Shown here: piece after piece, positions 16,278-25,219 of the stretch
Layout: each line of letters opens with the position of its first letter
Numbering within the stretch: the stretch's first letter is position 1
Assembly (NCBI GenBank): GCA_024398095.1
Contig: JAKSJK010000013.1
Location: 1-40,644, forward strand
Source: Bacteroidales bacterium
Lineage (GTDB): Bacteria; Bacteroidota; Bacteroidia; Bacteroidales; UBA932
DNA length: 40,644 nt
Direction: 5' to 3'
Notes under the pieces: model-generated
The model's input: the letters and a program-made list of their open reading frames with translations, nothing else
Told to the model about the DNA's origin: nothing
Database searches by the model: none
Translations under genes and position numbers: made by a program

Positions 16278-17888
16278 ATGATTACCTATATTTATAAACA
16301 TATATGCAGAGCTCTGGCAATTGCCGGACTCTCGGTGATTCTTGTATCATGCTCTGAAAATGGTCCGGGCAAGAAACCGTCGATGAGCTGGCCGGAAGTG
16401 GCGGAAGGAGTCGTGCGCTATTCTGACGGTGCTCCTGCATCCGGCGTAGTGATCAGCGACGGACACAACTGCACCGCAACCGACAAGAACGGCAAGTATT
16501 CCCTGAATCTTCATGTAAGCGCACGCTATGTTTCGTGCAGCCTTCCATCTGACGCCCAGATTGAAACCGGCGGAGCCTACGGTCTTCCAATGTTCTTCGT
16601 AAAGATTCTCCCGGGGGCAAAGTTTGATTTCACCCTCAAACGCTGTGATGTCCAGAAGAAATTCCGTCTGCTGGCCCTGGGTGATCCCCAGGTGGGTTCA
16701 GAGTCCGAGGTGTCACGGTTTGCAACCGAGACCATAGCCGATGTACAGTCCTACATCGAATCGAAAAACGGCGACATGCCGTCTTTTGCCATGACTATGG
16801 GAGACATGGTCGCAAACAAATGGACACTGTTCCCAAAGGTATTCTCGGCAATGAACATTACAAAGACCGGCATCCCTGTTTTCCAGACTATCGGCAACCA
16901 TGACCATGAGTACCCGACAAGTTCGGATGCTGCGGCAAGCGTGACATATGAGAACTATGCCGGCCCGCTGATGTATTCCTTCAACAGAGGCGACTGCCAC
17001 ATCCTGTCAATGGATGACGTAATCCATACTGCCCAGAACGCCAGCGACTACGATGACGGTTTTCTGGAGTGGCAATATGAATGGGCGAAACAGGACCTCA
17101 GTTATGTCGATCCGTCCAAAACGGTGATTCTGTGCATCCACATCCCGTTCCGCGACGGCTTCAGCAACGGTTTTTTTAAGGGCAGCGGATACAGAAAGGA
17201 GATGCTCGAGCTTCTGGGCCGTTTCGACAAGGCAATAATCATCGCCGGCCACACACACAATGTCCTCAACAAGGGTGTAAACAAGGGTTCTTCCTGGACC
17301 CTTACAGGAAATGGAAAGAAGATAGACGAGTACATCGTAGGCACCGCATGCGGTGCATGGTGGAAGGGTACGATCTGCACAGACGGCGCCCCTAACGGAT
17401 ACGCTGTATTCGAATTTTACGGAACAAAGCTTGTCAACCAGATCTACAAGGGAGTACGATGCGATGAGGATTTCCAGATGAGGGTGTACCGCGCGTGGGA
17501 ATTCCCGGCATATACTTCTTCCGAGGCGGGTATGACCCTTAAATGGGGCCTGAAATCAGAAGCCGGCAGAGGCGTGATAAATGCATGGAACGCAGACGCT
17601 TCATGGACCTTCGAAGTGTACGAGAACGGCGTCGCCACCGGAAAGGCTGTGGCTTTCGATGCAGAGCTCCGCGACATGTGGGCAAAGAACTACTTCTACA
17701 AGACACTGCTTATCAAGAGCACAAACGGATATCCATCCAGCAGTGCCCATATGTACAGTTTCAACATCACAGACGTCACTACTGACGACATAAAGATTGT
17801 AGCCAGGGACGGATATGGCAACACCTTTACCTGCCAGGGCTATACGAAACCTAACGACACCTCATGTGCAAACTACTTAAATAAATAA
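16278..17888 (+). CDS. Calcineurin-like phosphoesterase lipoprotein 2
   Basis: 536 aa from the ATG at 16278; the frame can be extended to a TTG right after the previous stop, but ATG is preferred. Signal peptide with lipobox Cys25 (ILVSC). It has the same architecture as its neighbour: an N-terminal beta-sandwich (GVVRYSDGAPASGVV), the catalytic core and a C-terminal beta domain. The core motifs are LALGDPQVG, TMGDMVAN, IGNHDHE, CIHIPF and AGHTHNV. The first metal motif is Asp-Pro-Gln instead of Asp-x-His, a difference from the upstream paralogue that may alter metal use or specificity. It lies 6 nt before SusC. Confidence 0.9.
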   Translation: MITYIYKHICRALAIAGLSVILVSCSENGPGKKPSMSWPEVAEGVVRYSDGAPASGVVISDGHNCTATDKNGKYSLNLHVSARYVSCSLPSDAQIETGGAYGLPMFFVKILPGAKFDFTLKRCDVQKKFRLLALGDPQVGSESEVSRFATETIADVQSYIESKNGDMPSFAMTMGDMVANKWTLFPKVFSAMNITKTGIPVFQTIGNHDHEYPTSSDAAASVTYENYAGPLMYSFNRGDCHILSMDDVIHTAQNASDYDDGFLEWQYEWAKQDLSYVDPSKTVILCIHIPFRDGFSNGFFKGSGYRKEMLELLGRFDKAIIIAGHTHNVLNKGVNKGSSWTLTGNGKKIDEYIVGTACGAWWKGTICTDGAPNGYAVFEFYGTKLVNQIYKGVRCDEDFQMRVYRAWEFPAYTSSEAGMTLKWGLKSEAGRGVINAWNADASWTFEVYENGVATGKAVAFDAELRDMWAKNYFYKTLLIKSTNGYPSSSAHMYSFNITDVTTDDIKIVARDGYGNTFTCQGYTKPNDTSCANYLNK

Positions 17889-17894
17889 CGCTAT

Positions 17895-20800
17895 ATGAAA
17901 CTACTATCCATCGTAGAAAGCATCCTGCTCAGCATGCTGATGGTATTTGGGATTTCATCCCATGACGCCATGGCAGCAGGAGGAGTAGCAAAAGTCTGTG
18001 TGTCAGACAGTTCCGGGCCTATTCCCGGAGTATCAGTCATCATTAAAGGTTCCATCCGCGGAGCAGTGACGGACATTGACGGCATCGCCGTTCTTGAGAA
18101 TGTCGCTGTCGGCGCCGAGTTGGAAATATCTTGCCTGGGATATGTTTCCCAGACGGTAAGATACAATGGCGAAGCCAGCATCAATATCGTCCTGGCAGAG
18201 GAATCTGCAAAACTGGATGATGTGGTGGTTGTCGGCTATGCAACCCAGCGCAAGGTGAGCCTGTCAGGATCCGTATCGGCTGTCAATGTCGGAGAAATCA
18301 TTGAAAGCCGTCCTATCGTGAATATTTCCAGCGCCCTCTCCGGAATGGCAGCAGGTGTGAGTGTCACAAACGGTTCCAATGTACCGTCAAGCAACGATGC
18401 AACAATCCGCGTACGCGGTATCGGATCCCTCAACACGGCCTCCCCACTCGTTCTGATCGACGGTGTGGAAGGAAGCTACAACAGCGTGAATCCGCGTGAT
18501 GTTGAAAGCATTTCAGTACTTAAGGATGCCGCATCCGCTGCCATCTACGGTTCCCGTGCAGCAAACGGTGTAATACTCATCACCACAAAGAAGGGTGCAA
18601 AGGGACGTCTGAAGGTAGAGTATGACGGCTATGCGTCCATCGAGTCGGTACGCGAAGCCTACAAGCCTGTGGATGACTATGCAACCTACATGACTCTCAT
18701 GAACGGTTACTACGAGTCCGAGGGCTACGGCAAGAACTACCTCTACAGCGAGAAAAGCATCCAGAGATGGAGAGAGAACAACGATCCGCAGCTGTTCCCT
18801 AACACAAACTGGGTGAAGGAGCTCTTCAAGACTGCTGTGGCTCAGAACCACACCATATCCCTGAACGGAGGTACCGACAAGCTGAGGACATTCACTTCCT
18901 TCACCTACAGCAACAACCCGGGTGTCATGGAGAACTCTGGCCAGCGCAAGTATTCATTCCGCAGCAATGTGGAAGGAAAACCTATGAAATGGCTGACTCT
19001 CGGTGCGAACATCAACGGTTCATATGCTGATATTGACAAAGGAGCATCTTACGTAAATGACGCAATCAGCCAGGCCAAAACCAGCACCCCTGGCATGATC
19101 TGGCGCACCGAGGACGGCAGATATGGCAGTTCCAACAACATAGAGGAGACAGCAAACCTCAATCACAACCCTCTGCGCGTGCTCAACCAGCGTGCGGGAT
19201 ATAACCACAGATACACCGCACGCACGAAATTCTACGGCACGCTCAACCCTCTTCCGGGATTGACCGTAACGGGTTCATACACATTCCAGTACAATCTCCA
19301 TCAGACCAAGACCAAACCGGTGTTCATCGACCTTTGGAACTTCCAGAAAGGAGTTGTGGTTAGCACAAGCACCTTGCAGAACCAGCTCTCAATGGACAAC
19401 ACCCAGTCGACCCGCCATCTGCTTGAGGCTGTAGCAACATACAACCACAAGTGGTTCGACGATGCGCTTGACTTCACTGTTCTTGCCGGTGTCAGCCAGG
19501 AGACTTACCGCTCAGAGGAGTACAAGACCCAGAGAATGGACCTGATCGACACTGATTTCAGCGTATTCAATGCTGCAACCGGTGAATCCAATGCTGAAGG
19601 AAGTTCGGCAGAGTGGGCAATGCGTTCATACTTCGCGCGACTGAATCTGGGCTGGAAAGACAGATATCTGCTCGAGGCCAATATACGTGCAGACGGATCT
19701 TCACGCTTCCTCGGCAAGAACAAATGGGGGTACTTCCCTTCCGTTTCCGCAGCATGGCGAATCAGCCAGGAAGCGTTCATGGAAGGTACGAAAGTCGACG
19801 AGCTGAAACTCAGGGCATCCTACGGTTCCCTTGGAAACAATGCCGTGGGCAACTACGAGGCCCAGACTTTCTATTCGCAGCACAACTATTCCTTCGGTGA
19901 TGCCGTAGCTGTCGGCCAGGCTATCCTCGCCCTCGGAAACTCAGACCTTACCTGGGAGACAACCACAGTTGCCAATGTGGGTGTGGACTTCGGCTTCCTG
20001 AAGAACCGCCTTACCGGTACCGTGGAGTACTTTGACAAAGTCACCAGGAACATCCTCATCGATCTTCCGGGTCCATATGCCCACGGTTCCGCCACCCTCC
20101 CTACCAAGAATGCGGCCCAGGTAAGCAACCGCGGCTTCGAGATCTCCCTCGGATGGGCTGACAAGGTCGGTGATTTCAAATACAGCATCAGCGGCAACAT
20201 CACCCACATCAAGAACAATGTGGACAAGTATAAAGGCAAAGGAATATACACACTGCGTGAAAACAACGAAGGCACTCTTGTCAACTATGTCGGCGAAGGT
20301 TATCCGGTGGATGCCCAGTACCTGCTCCGCGTAGACAGGATCGTCCAAACCGAAGCAGACATGGACCTTGTGAACAGAATGTATGCTGCTAATCCGAAAT
20401 GCTTCGACACCTACGGCAAGCCTGAGTACGGTGACATCCTGTTCGCCGATATCGCCGGAGCCTTCGATGCTGACGGCAATCCTATCCCTGATGGAATTCT
20501 GGACGAGCGTGACCGTACCGTCTGCAGCGACGGCCCGAACCCTAAGTTCTACTATGGCATCAACCTCAGCGCCTCATGGAAGGGCATTGACTTCTCTGCA
20601 CTCATACAGGGTTCATACGGTACCAAGATCTTCCTTCTCGAACAGGGCTACAACACCCCTACCTTCAACCAGGGATATCAGCTCAACCAGACACTTATCG
20701 ACAAGTCGTGGAAGCCGGGCGACACCAACGCCGAGTACCCTAGGATGGTATACCAGAAGGACCGTCTCAACACCCAGTACTGCGATATGTACCTGGAAGA

Positions 20801-21011
20801 CATGTCCTTCCTCAAGATACGCAACATCCAGGTTGGATACACTCTCCCATACAAGCTTACCAAGAGATGCGGCATCGAGCGTCTGCGCTTCTACGCAACC
20901 CTGGAGAACTTCTTTACTTTCACAAAGTTTGTCGGATTGGATCCTGAAGTCTACGGAATGGGCTATCCGTCCATGAGACAGGCTGTGTTCGGAATCAACC
21001 TCACATTCTAA
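17895..21011 (+). CDS. SusC/RagA-family TonB-dependent outer-membrane transporter (locus 2)
   Basis: 1038 aa. Signal peptide (about 1-27, ending AMAA), a carboxypeptidase-like N-terminal domain (GPIPGVSVIIKGSIRG) and a TonB-box region (LDDVVVVGYA). Plug signatures are IRVRG, LVLIDG and ISVLKDAASAAIYGSRAANG, and the barrel ends FGINLTF. It imports the ligand of the second locus with SusD, 12 nt downstream. It differs clearly from the first SusC in the N-terminal and barrel regions, so the two loci probably take up different, though possibly related, molecules. Confidence 0.96.
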   Translation: MKLLSIVESILLSMLMVFGISSHDAMAAGGVAKVCVSDSSGPIPGVSVIIKGSIRGAVTDIDGIAVLENVAVGAELEISCLGYVSQTVRYNGEASINIVLAEESAKLDDVVVVGYATQRKVSLSGSVSAVNVGEIIESRPIVNISSALSGMAAGVSVTNGSNVPSSNDATIRVRGIGSLNTASPLVLIDGVEGSYNSVNPRDVESISVLKDAASAAIYGSRAANGVILITTKKGAKGRLKVEYDGYASIESVREAYKPVDDYATYMTLMNGYYESEGYGKNYLYSEKSIQRWRENNDPQLFPNTNWVKELFKTAVAQNHTISLNGGTDKLRTFTSFTYSNNPGVMENSGQRKYSFRSNVEGKPMKWLTLGANINGSYADIDKGASYVNDAISQAKTSTPGMIWRTEDGRYGSSNNIEETANLNHNPLRVLNQRAGYNHRYTARTKFYGTLNPLPGLTVTGSYTFQYNLHQTKTKPVFIDLWNFQKGVVVSTSTLQNQLSMDNTQSTRHLLEAVATYNHKWFDDALDFTVLAGVSQETYRSEEYKTQRMDLIDTDFSVFNAATGESNAEGSSAEWAMRSYFARLNLGWKDRYLLEANIRADGSSRFLGKNKWGYFPSVSAAWRISQEAFMEGTKVDELKLRASYGSLGNNAVGNYEAQTFYSQHNYSFGDAVAVGQAILALGNSDLTWETTTVANVGVDFGFLKNRLTGTVEYFDKVTRNILIDLPGPYAHGSATLPTKNAAQVSNRGFEISLGWADKVGDFKYSISGNITHIKNNVDKYKGKGIYTLRENNEGTLVNYVGEGYPVDAQYLLRVDRIVQTEADMDLVNRMYAANPKCFDTYGKPEYGDILFADIAGAFDADGNPIPDGILDERDRTVCSDGPNPKFYYGINLSASWKGIDFSALIQGSYGTKIFLLEQGYNTPTFNQGYQLNQTLIDKSWKPGDTNAEYPRMVYQKDRLNTQYCDMYLEDMSFLKIRNIQVGYTLPYKLTKRCGIERLRFYATLENFFTFTKFVGLDPEVYGMGYPSMRQAVFGINLTF

Positions 21012-21023
21012 AAGGCTGAAGAC

Positions 21024-22715
21024 ATGAAAAAGACATTATACCTAATTGCAATCCTGGCCGCAGGCTCCTTCTTCGCTACATCTTGCGACAGCCTGGAGAG
21101 ATACCCGGAGGACAAATATTCCCAGGAGAATTTCTGGAAGACCCAGACCCAGGTGGAGATGGCAATCACCTCCGTCTACGCAATCATGCAGAAGCCGAAC
21201 GGCATGGCCCGCACATTTGCGTTTGACTGCCTGGGCGGTCTGGCTGTGACAACAAGCAACGACACCTACCTCAAGGTGTTCAACGGGACCTATGATGCCA
21301 CCATCACGAAGATTCTCAACAAGTACATGCTTTGCTACGAATCCATTGCAAGGTCCAACAACATCATCCGCAACATCGGAAAGGCAGAGATGAGTCAGGA
21401 ACTCATCGAACAGTTCAAGGCCGAGGCACTCTTCCTCAGGGCACTGTTCTATTTCGAGACCAGCAATCTTTACGGCGGCGTTCCTATCTACGATGAGACC
21501 TGGGATGTCGGAGCGCAATATGACGATATGCTTCTTCCACGCAACACACTGGAGGAGGTGCGTGAGTTCATCCACAAGGACCTCGATGTAGCCATCGCCC
21601 ATCTGCCTAAGAAGTGGGAAGATAAATGGCGCGGACGTGCCACCTGGGGCGCAGCAATGGCACTTCAGGGAAAGGTATACCTTTATGAGAAAAACTACGA
21701 CAAGGCCAGGGAATGTTTCGAGGCTATCATTGAGAGTGGTATCTATCATCTGAATCCGGATTATGCAGCCCTCTTCACAATCCCTGGTGATGCATGCTCA
21801 GAGATGATTTTCTCGATCGAATGTGTAGGCGACTACGAGAATTCATTCGGTCTTCCGCTCTGCAACCACATGGGTACAAAATCCACCTACAGCAACACCT
21901 GTTCCGGGGATTTCACTGCAAACACTGCCTTTGTGGACACCTATGAATACAAGAACGGAGATCCGTTCAGCTGGGAAACCGCAATCCCCGGCGTAGAAGC
22001 AAAGACCATTTTTACCTCCAAGCTTGGCGCTGACCTCAAGAGCGTAACCTACACTCCATACAGGGACAAGTTGCTGCAGATCTGGGAAGAGCGCGATCCA
22101 CGCCTTGCTGCGTCATACATCCTGCCTTACACCAAGTACAAAGGCAGCCTGCAGTATGTGGACAAGATGATGGAATACGTAATAGCAACAGGAGTAACAG
22201 CTGCAAACGGCTTCGTTCAGCCAGCAAAGAACTTCCCTTATCCTTACCGCAAATTCGTTCCGGAAGGAGATCTTGGAGGTCTTATCACCAACACAGCGGA
22301 AGCACCTATCAACTTCCCTCTCATCCGTCTTGCCGACATCCACCTGATGCTTGCCGAGTCATATATCGGTCTGAACAGAATCGGCGATGCATGCACGCAG
22401 ATCAACATAGTTCGCGCCCGTGCAGGCGTTGCACTGCTGAACAGCGGCAATCCGAACCTTGCTGTAAGCAATGCAGCCCAGGCTACTGAGCGTCTGCGCA
22501 TGGAAAGGAAGTGGGAACTTGCAGGCGAAGGACACAGTTTCATGGATATGAAGCGTTACGGTCTTCTCGAGCAGGTAGCCGGAACTTACGCCGACATTCT
22601 CGGCGCAAAGATGGGCACACGCGTAGTAATCGAAAGGGACTACCTCTGGCCTATCCCGGCCCAGGAAATAGCAATCAACAATTCATTAACACAGAACCCC
22701 GGCTGGGGTGAATAA
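21024..22715 (+). CDS. SusD/RagB-family lipoprotein (locus 2)
   Basis: 563 aa. Lipobox Cys21 (FFATSC) followed by DSLERYPEDKYSQENFW, a classical RagB/SusD start. The core has LFLRALFYFETSNLYGGVPIYDE, and the C-terminal domain has IRLADIHLMLAESYIGLNR, RMERKWELAGEGHSFMDMKRYG and the closing LWPIPAQEIAINNSLTQNPG. It is complete. It acts with the adjacent SusC at the outer membrane. The next gene (BACON lipoprotein) begins 14 nt downstream. Confidence 0.95.
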   Translation: MKKTLYLIAILAAGSFFATSCDSLERYPEDKYSQENFWKTQTQVEMAITSVYAIMQKPNGMARTFAFDCLGGLAVTTSNDTYLKVFNGTYDATITKILNKYMLCYESIARSNNIIRNIGKAEMSQELIEQFKAEALFLRALFYFETSNLYGGVPIYDETWDVGAQYDDMLLPRNTLEEVREFIHKDLDVAIAHLPKKWEDKWRGRATWGAAMALQGKVYLYEKNYDKARECFEAIIESGIYHLNPDYAALFTIPGDACSEMIFSIECVGDYENSFGLPLCNHMGTKSTYSNTCSGDFTANTAFVDTYEYKNGDPFSWETAIPGVEAKTIFTSKLGADLKSVTYTPYRDKLLQIWEERDPRLAASYILPYTKYKGSLQYVDKMMEYVIATGVTAANGFVQPAKNFPYPYRKFVPEGDLGGLITNTAEAPINFPLIRLADIHLMLAESYIGLNRIGDACTQINIVRARAGVALLNSGNPNLAVSNAAQATERLRMERKWELAGEGHSFMDMKRYGLLEQVAGTYADILGAKMGTRVVIERDYLWPIPAQEIAINNSLTQNPGWGE

Positions 22716-22729
22716 AAAAATAACCAAAA

Positions 22730-23626
22730 ATGAAAAAACATCTGACTCTTGCAGCTGCGGTCCTCATGGCTCTCGCCTGCAACAAAAATGAAACCATCAC
22801 CAAGGTTTTCGAAGTTACTCCTGAAGACGGGAAAATCGAACTCGGCTATGAGGGTGAGGCCCAGGTCATAGGCGTGACCAGCAATGTGGAATGGACAGCA
22901 GAAGCTTCCGAAAGCTGGATTATGCTCGACCGCAAATCAGGAAATGATTCCCGTCCTATCTATGTCAGCGCTACAGCAAACACAGAAAAACAGCCGAGGA
23001 CAGGCTATGTGACTGTTGCAGGTAACAATACAGAATTCAAGTTCACTGTGACCCAGGCTGCCGCACCGGCAACCGACCCTGTCGATCCTCCTGTAGATCC
23101 TGTTGATCCGCCTGTAGACCCTGTCGATCCTCCTGTAGGACCAACAACCACTACCACTGAATATTCATTCTTCAACGCTCCGATCGCGGCTTTCGACACT
23201 CCTTTCGCAATCAACAGTCTCAACTGGACAGTTACCTGGGATGGCGATGACATCATCACTCCAGGCAAATTGACAGACAACGAAAGCTTCAAGTGCAAGC
23301 AGTTCGGTACCGAGAATTATGTGATGCACAAGATTACCATCCGCACCGTCGGTCTGAAGGGCAAGGTAAGCTCTGTAGATGTGAAAGTCGGAAAGTCCGG
23401 AAGCACCTCATCCCCGCTGTTCGACCATGTCAGCGTCGGCGGTGTAAACCTCAAGGCTCCAGAAAATGTCGTTCTGCCTCAGAAGACTCCAGCAAGCCAT
23501 GTATTCACAGTGGAAAGCGGAAGTCTTAGCGGAGATCTGGAAATCCTGATCAAGGAATCCGGCAACGATCCTTCAACCTGCGGAATCCGTCTGGAGAGTG
23601 TATCGATAACAACACTTGATGAATAA
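22730..23626 (+). CDS. BACON-domain surface lipoprotein with DPVDPPV linker
   Basis: 298 aa. Lipobox Cys17 (MALAC). The BACON domain spans about residues 27-110 (SNVEWTAEASESWIML, RTGYVTVAGNN, FTVTQAA). A rigid Asp/Pro linker of three DPVDPPV units follows (about 115-137), then a beta-rich C-terminal domain of about 150 residues that may be a binding module (SVDVKVGKSGSTSSPLFDHV). No catalytic motif is visible. Its place directly after SusD is that of SusE/SGBP proteins, so a surface ligand-binding role is likely. The linker would hold the binding domain away from the membrane. Confidence 0.82.
   Translation: MKKHLTLAAAVLMALACNKNETITKVFEVTPEDGKIELGYEGEAQVIGVTSNVEWTAEASESWIMLDRKSGNDSRPIYVSATANTEKQPRTGYVTVAGNNTEFKFTVTQAAAPATDPVDPPVDPVDPPVDPVDPPVGPTTTTTEYSFFNAPIAAFDTPFAINSLNWTVTWDGDDIITPGKLTDNESFKCKQFGTENYVMHKITIRTVGLKGKVSSVDVKVGKSGSTSSPLFDHVSVGGVNLKAPENVVLPQKTPASHVFTVESGSLSGDLEILIKESGNDPSTCGIRLESVSITTLDE
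23075..23137 (+). repeat. Three 21-bp tandem repeats coding the Asp/Pro linker
   Basis: Units at 23075-23095, 23096-23116 and 23117-23137. Units 1 and 3 are identical; unit 2 differs at synonymous positions. Each encodes DPVDPPV. Such repeats can change copy number by slippage and so alter linker length in frame. Confidence 0.85.
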
Positions 23627-23646
23627 GAACAATGCCTGAGGCTAAA

Positions 23647-25209
23647 ATGAAGACTGGGCTCCATCTCACAGGAGCCGCTCTGGCAGCGGGTGCAGCCGCA
23701 CTTTCCGGTTGCACCCAGCCCAGGCAATCCGCGCCCAAGCCCAATGTCGTATTCATCCTGATGGATGACAGCGGTTACTGCGATTTCGGTTGCTACGGCC
23801 AAACAAAGACCGAGACTCCGAATATAGATGCTCTGGCTGCAAACGGCATCCGTTTCACCGACTTCTACGCCGGCGCGCCCCAGTCTTCCCCATCTCGCTG
23901 CGGCCTGCTGACAGGTCTGCACAACGGTCATACACAGATCCGCGCCAACGACGAACAGTATTGGCGAGGGGATGTATTCAGCCTCAAGGCGATGATGGAA
24001 CACCCCGAGCTGGAAGGTCAGGCCCCGATGGCCGACAGCACCATCACGCTTGGAAGGCTGATGCAGAAGGCCGGATATACCACCGGTATGATAGGCAAAT
24101 GGGGCCTTGGCGGTCCGACGAGCAACAGCGTTCCCAACAAAATGGGCTTTGACTTCTATTACGGCTACCTCTGCCAGAGAAGCGCCCAGTGCTACTATCC
24201 TCAATACCTTTACCGCAACGGAGAGCGGGAATATCTCGGCAATCCGTTCATGGAGCTTGGCGAAAAACTGCCTGATGACCTGGATGAGTACGACATAGTG
24301 AACTACGAGCCGTACAAGGGCACCATCTATAGCCCGGACGCCATGTACAAGGAAGTCGAAGGTTTCATTTCGGAGAACAAGGATCATCCTTTCTTCCTGA
24401 TGTGGACCACGACCATCCCCCACTCCGCCATGCAGGCCCCGGACGAGTACATAAACCACTATGTGGAAAAGTTCGGCGATGAAGAGCCGGTAGCCCGCGC
24501 CAACGGCTACTTCCCATGCAGGTATCCGCGCGCCACATATGCTGCGATGATCAGCTATTTGGACATGCAGATTGGCAAGATGGTACAGCATCTGAAGGAT
24601 GAAGGAGTCTACGACAACACCATAATAATAGTGACATCAGACAACGGTCCCGCCCAGAGCAAATGCAACAGTTCGGCCTGGTTCGACAATTCCCACCCCT
24701 TCCACAGCGAGGATGGCTATACGAAGCGAACCCTTCAGGAGGGCGGAATACGGATGCCGTTCATCTTTACCTGGGGTAACCGCGTGAAACCGTGCGTCAG
24801 CCACGAGATAGCCTGGTTCCCGGATATGATGGCAACCTTCTGCGAGATGGCCGGTATCGACCAGCCTTACGAAACCGACGGAATCTCCCTGTGGCCGACC
24901 TTTACGGGCAGGTCCCGCAGGCAAACCCATCACGACCACCTGTACTGGGAGTTTCCTGCTTTCAAGAAGGCACGCGGCTACCTCGCAGTGCGTATCGGCG
25001 AATACAAGGGACTTGTCAAGAATGTGGCAGACGGCGGAAACACAATGGAACTTTACCGCATCAACGAGGATCCTCTGGAAGAGCACGACCTGAGTGCCGC
25101 CCACCCGGAGATCGTGGCCCGCATGTGGGAGATAATCCGCTCCGAGCACACCAGCCACCCCAACCCGATAATGAACACCTCAATCAACTGGCCGGAAGAA
25201 TACCTATAA
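23647..25209 (+). CDS. Serine-type S1 sulfatase lipoprotein 1
   Basis: 520 aa from the ATG at 23647, which gives a clean lipoprotein signal (Cys22, ALSGC). An ATG at 23632 would add MPEAK. Alkaline-phosphatase-fold sulfatase: metal ligands in FILMDDSG (Asp40, Asp41) and the maturation signature SSPSRCGLLTG. The catalytic residue is Ser80, to be converted to formylglycine, and Arg84 follows in the motif. Further family features are GMIGKWGLGG, TTTIPHSAMQAP and VTSDNGPAQ. Serine-type enzymes need an anSME-type radical SAM activator, not encoded here. It removes sulfate esters from an imported or surface-bound substrate. The paralogous sulfatase lies 10 nt downstream. Confidence 0.93.
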   Translation: MKTGLHLTGAALAAGAAALSGCTQPRQSAPKPNVVFILMDDSGYCDFGCYGQTKTETPNIDALAANGIRFTDFYAGAPQSSPSRCGLLTGLHNGHTQIRANDEQYWRGDVFSLKAMMEHPELEGQAPMADSTITLGRLMQKAGYTTGMIGKWGLGGPTSNSVPNKMGFDFYYGYLCQRSAQCYYPQYLYRNGEREYLGNPFMELGEKLPDDLDEYDIVNYEPYKGTIYSPDAMYKEVEGFISENKDHPFFLMWTTTIPHSAMQAPDEYINHYVEKFGDEEPVARANGYFPCRYPRATYAAMISYLDMQIGKMVQHLKDEGVYDNTIIIVTSDNGPAQSKCNSSAWFDNSHPFHSEDGYTKRTLQEGGIRMPFIFTWGNRVKPCVSHEIAWFPDMMATFCEMAGIDQPYETDGISLWPTFTGRSRRQTHHDHLYWEFPAFKKARGYLAVRIGEYKGLVKNVADGGNTMELYRINEDPLEEHDLSAAHPEIVARMWEIIRSEHTSHPNPIMNTSINWPEEYL

Positions 25210-25219
25210 AATAAACCAC

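Noticed and set aside
23479-24591. 370-codon reverse frame across the BACON lipoprotein and first sulfatase
   Set aside because: It overlaps two well-supported genes on the other strand and has no family-like motifs, so it is a shadow frame in GC-rich codons.
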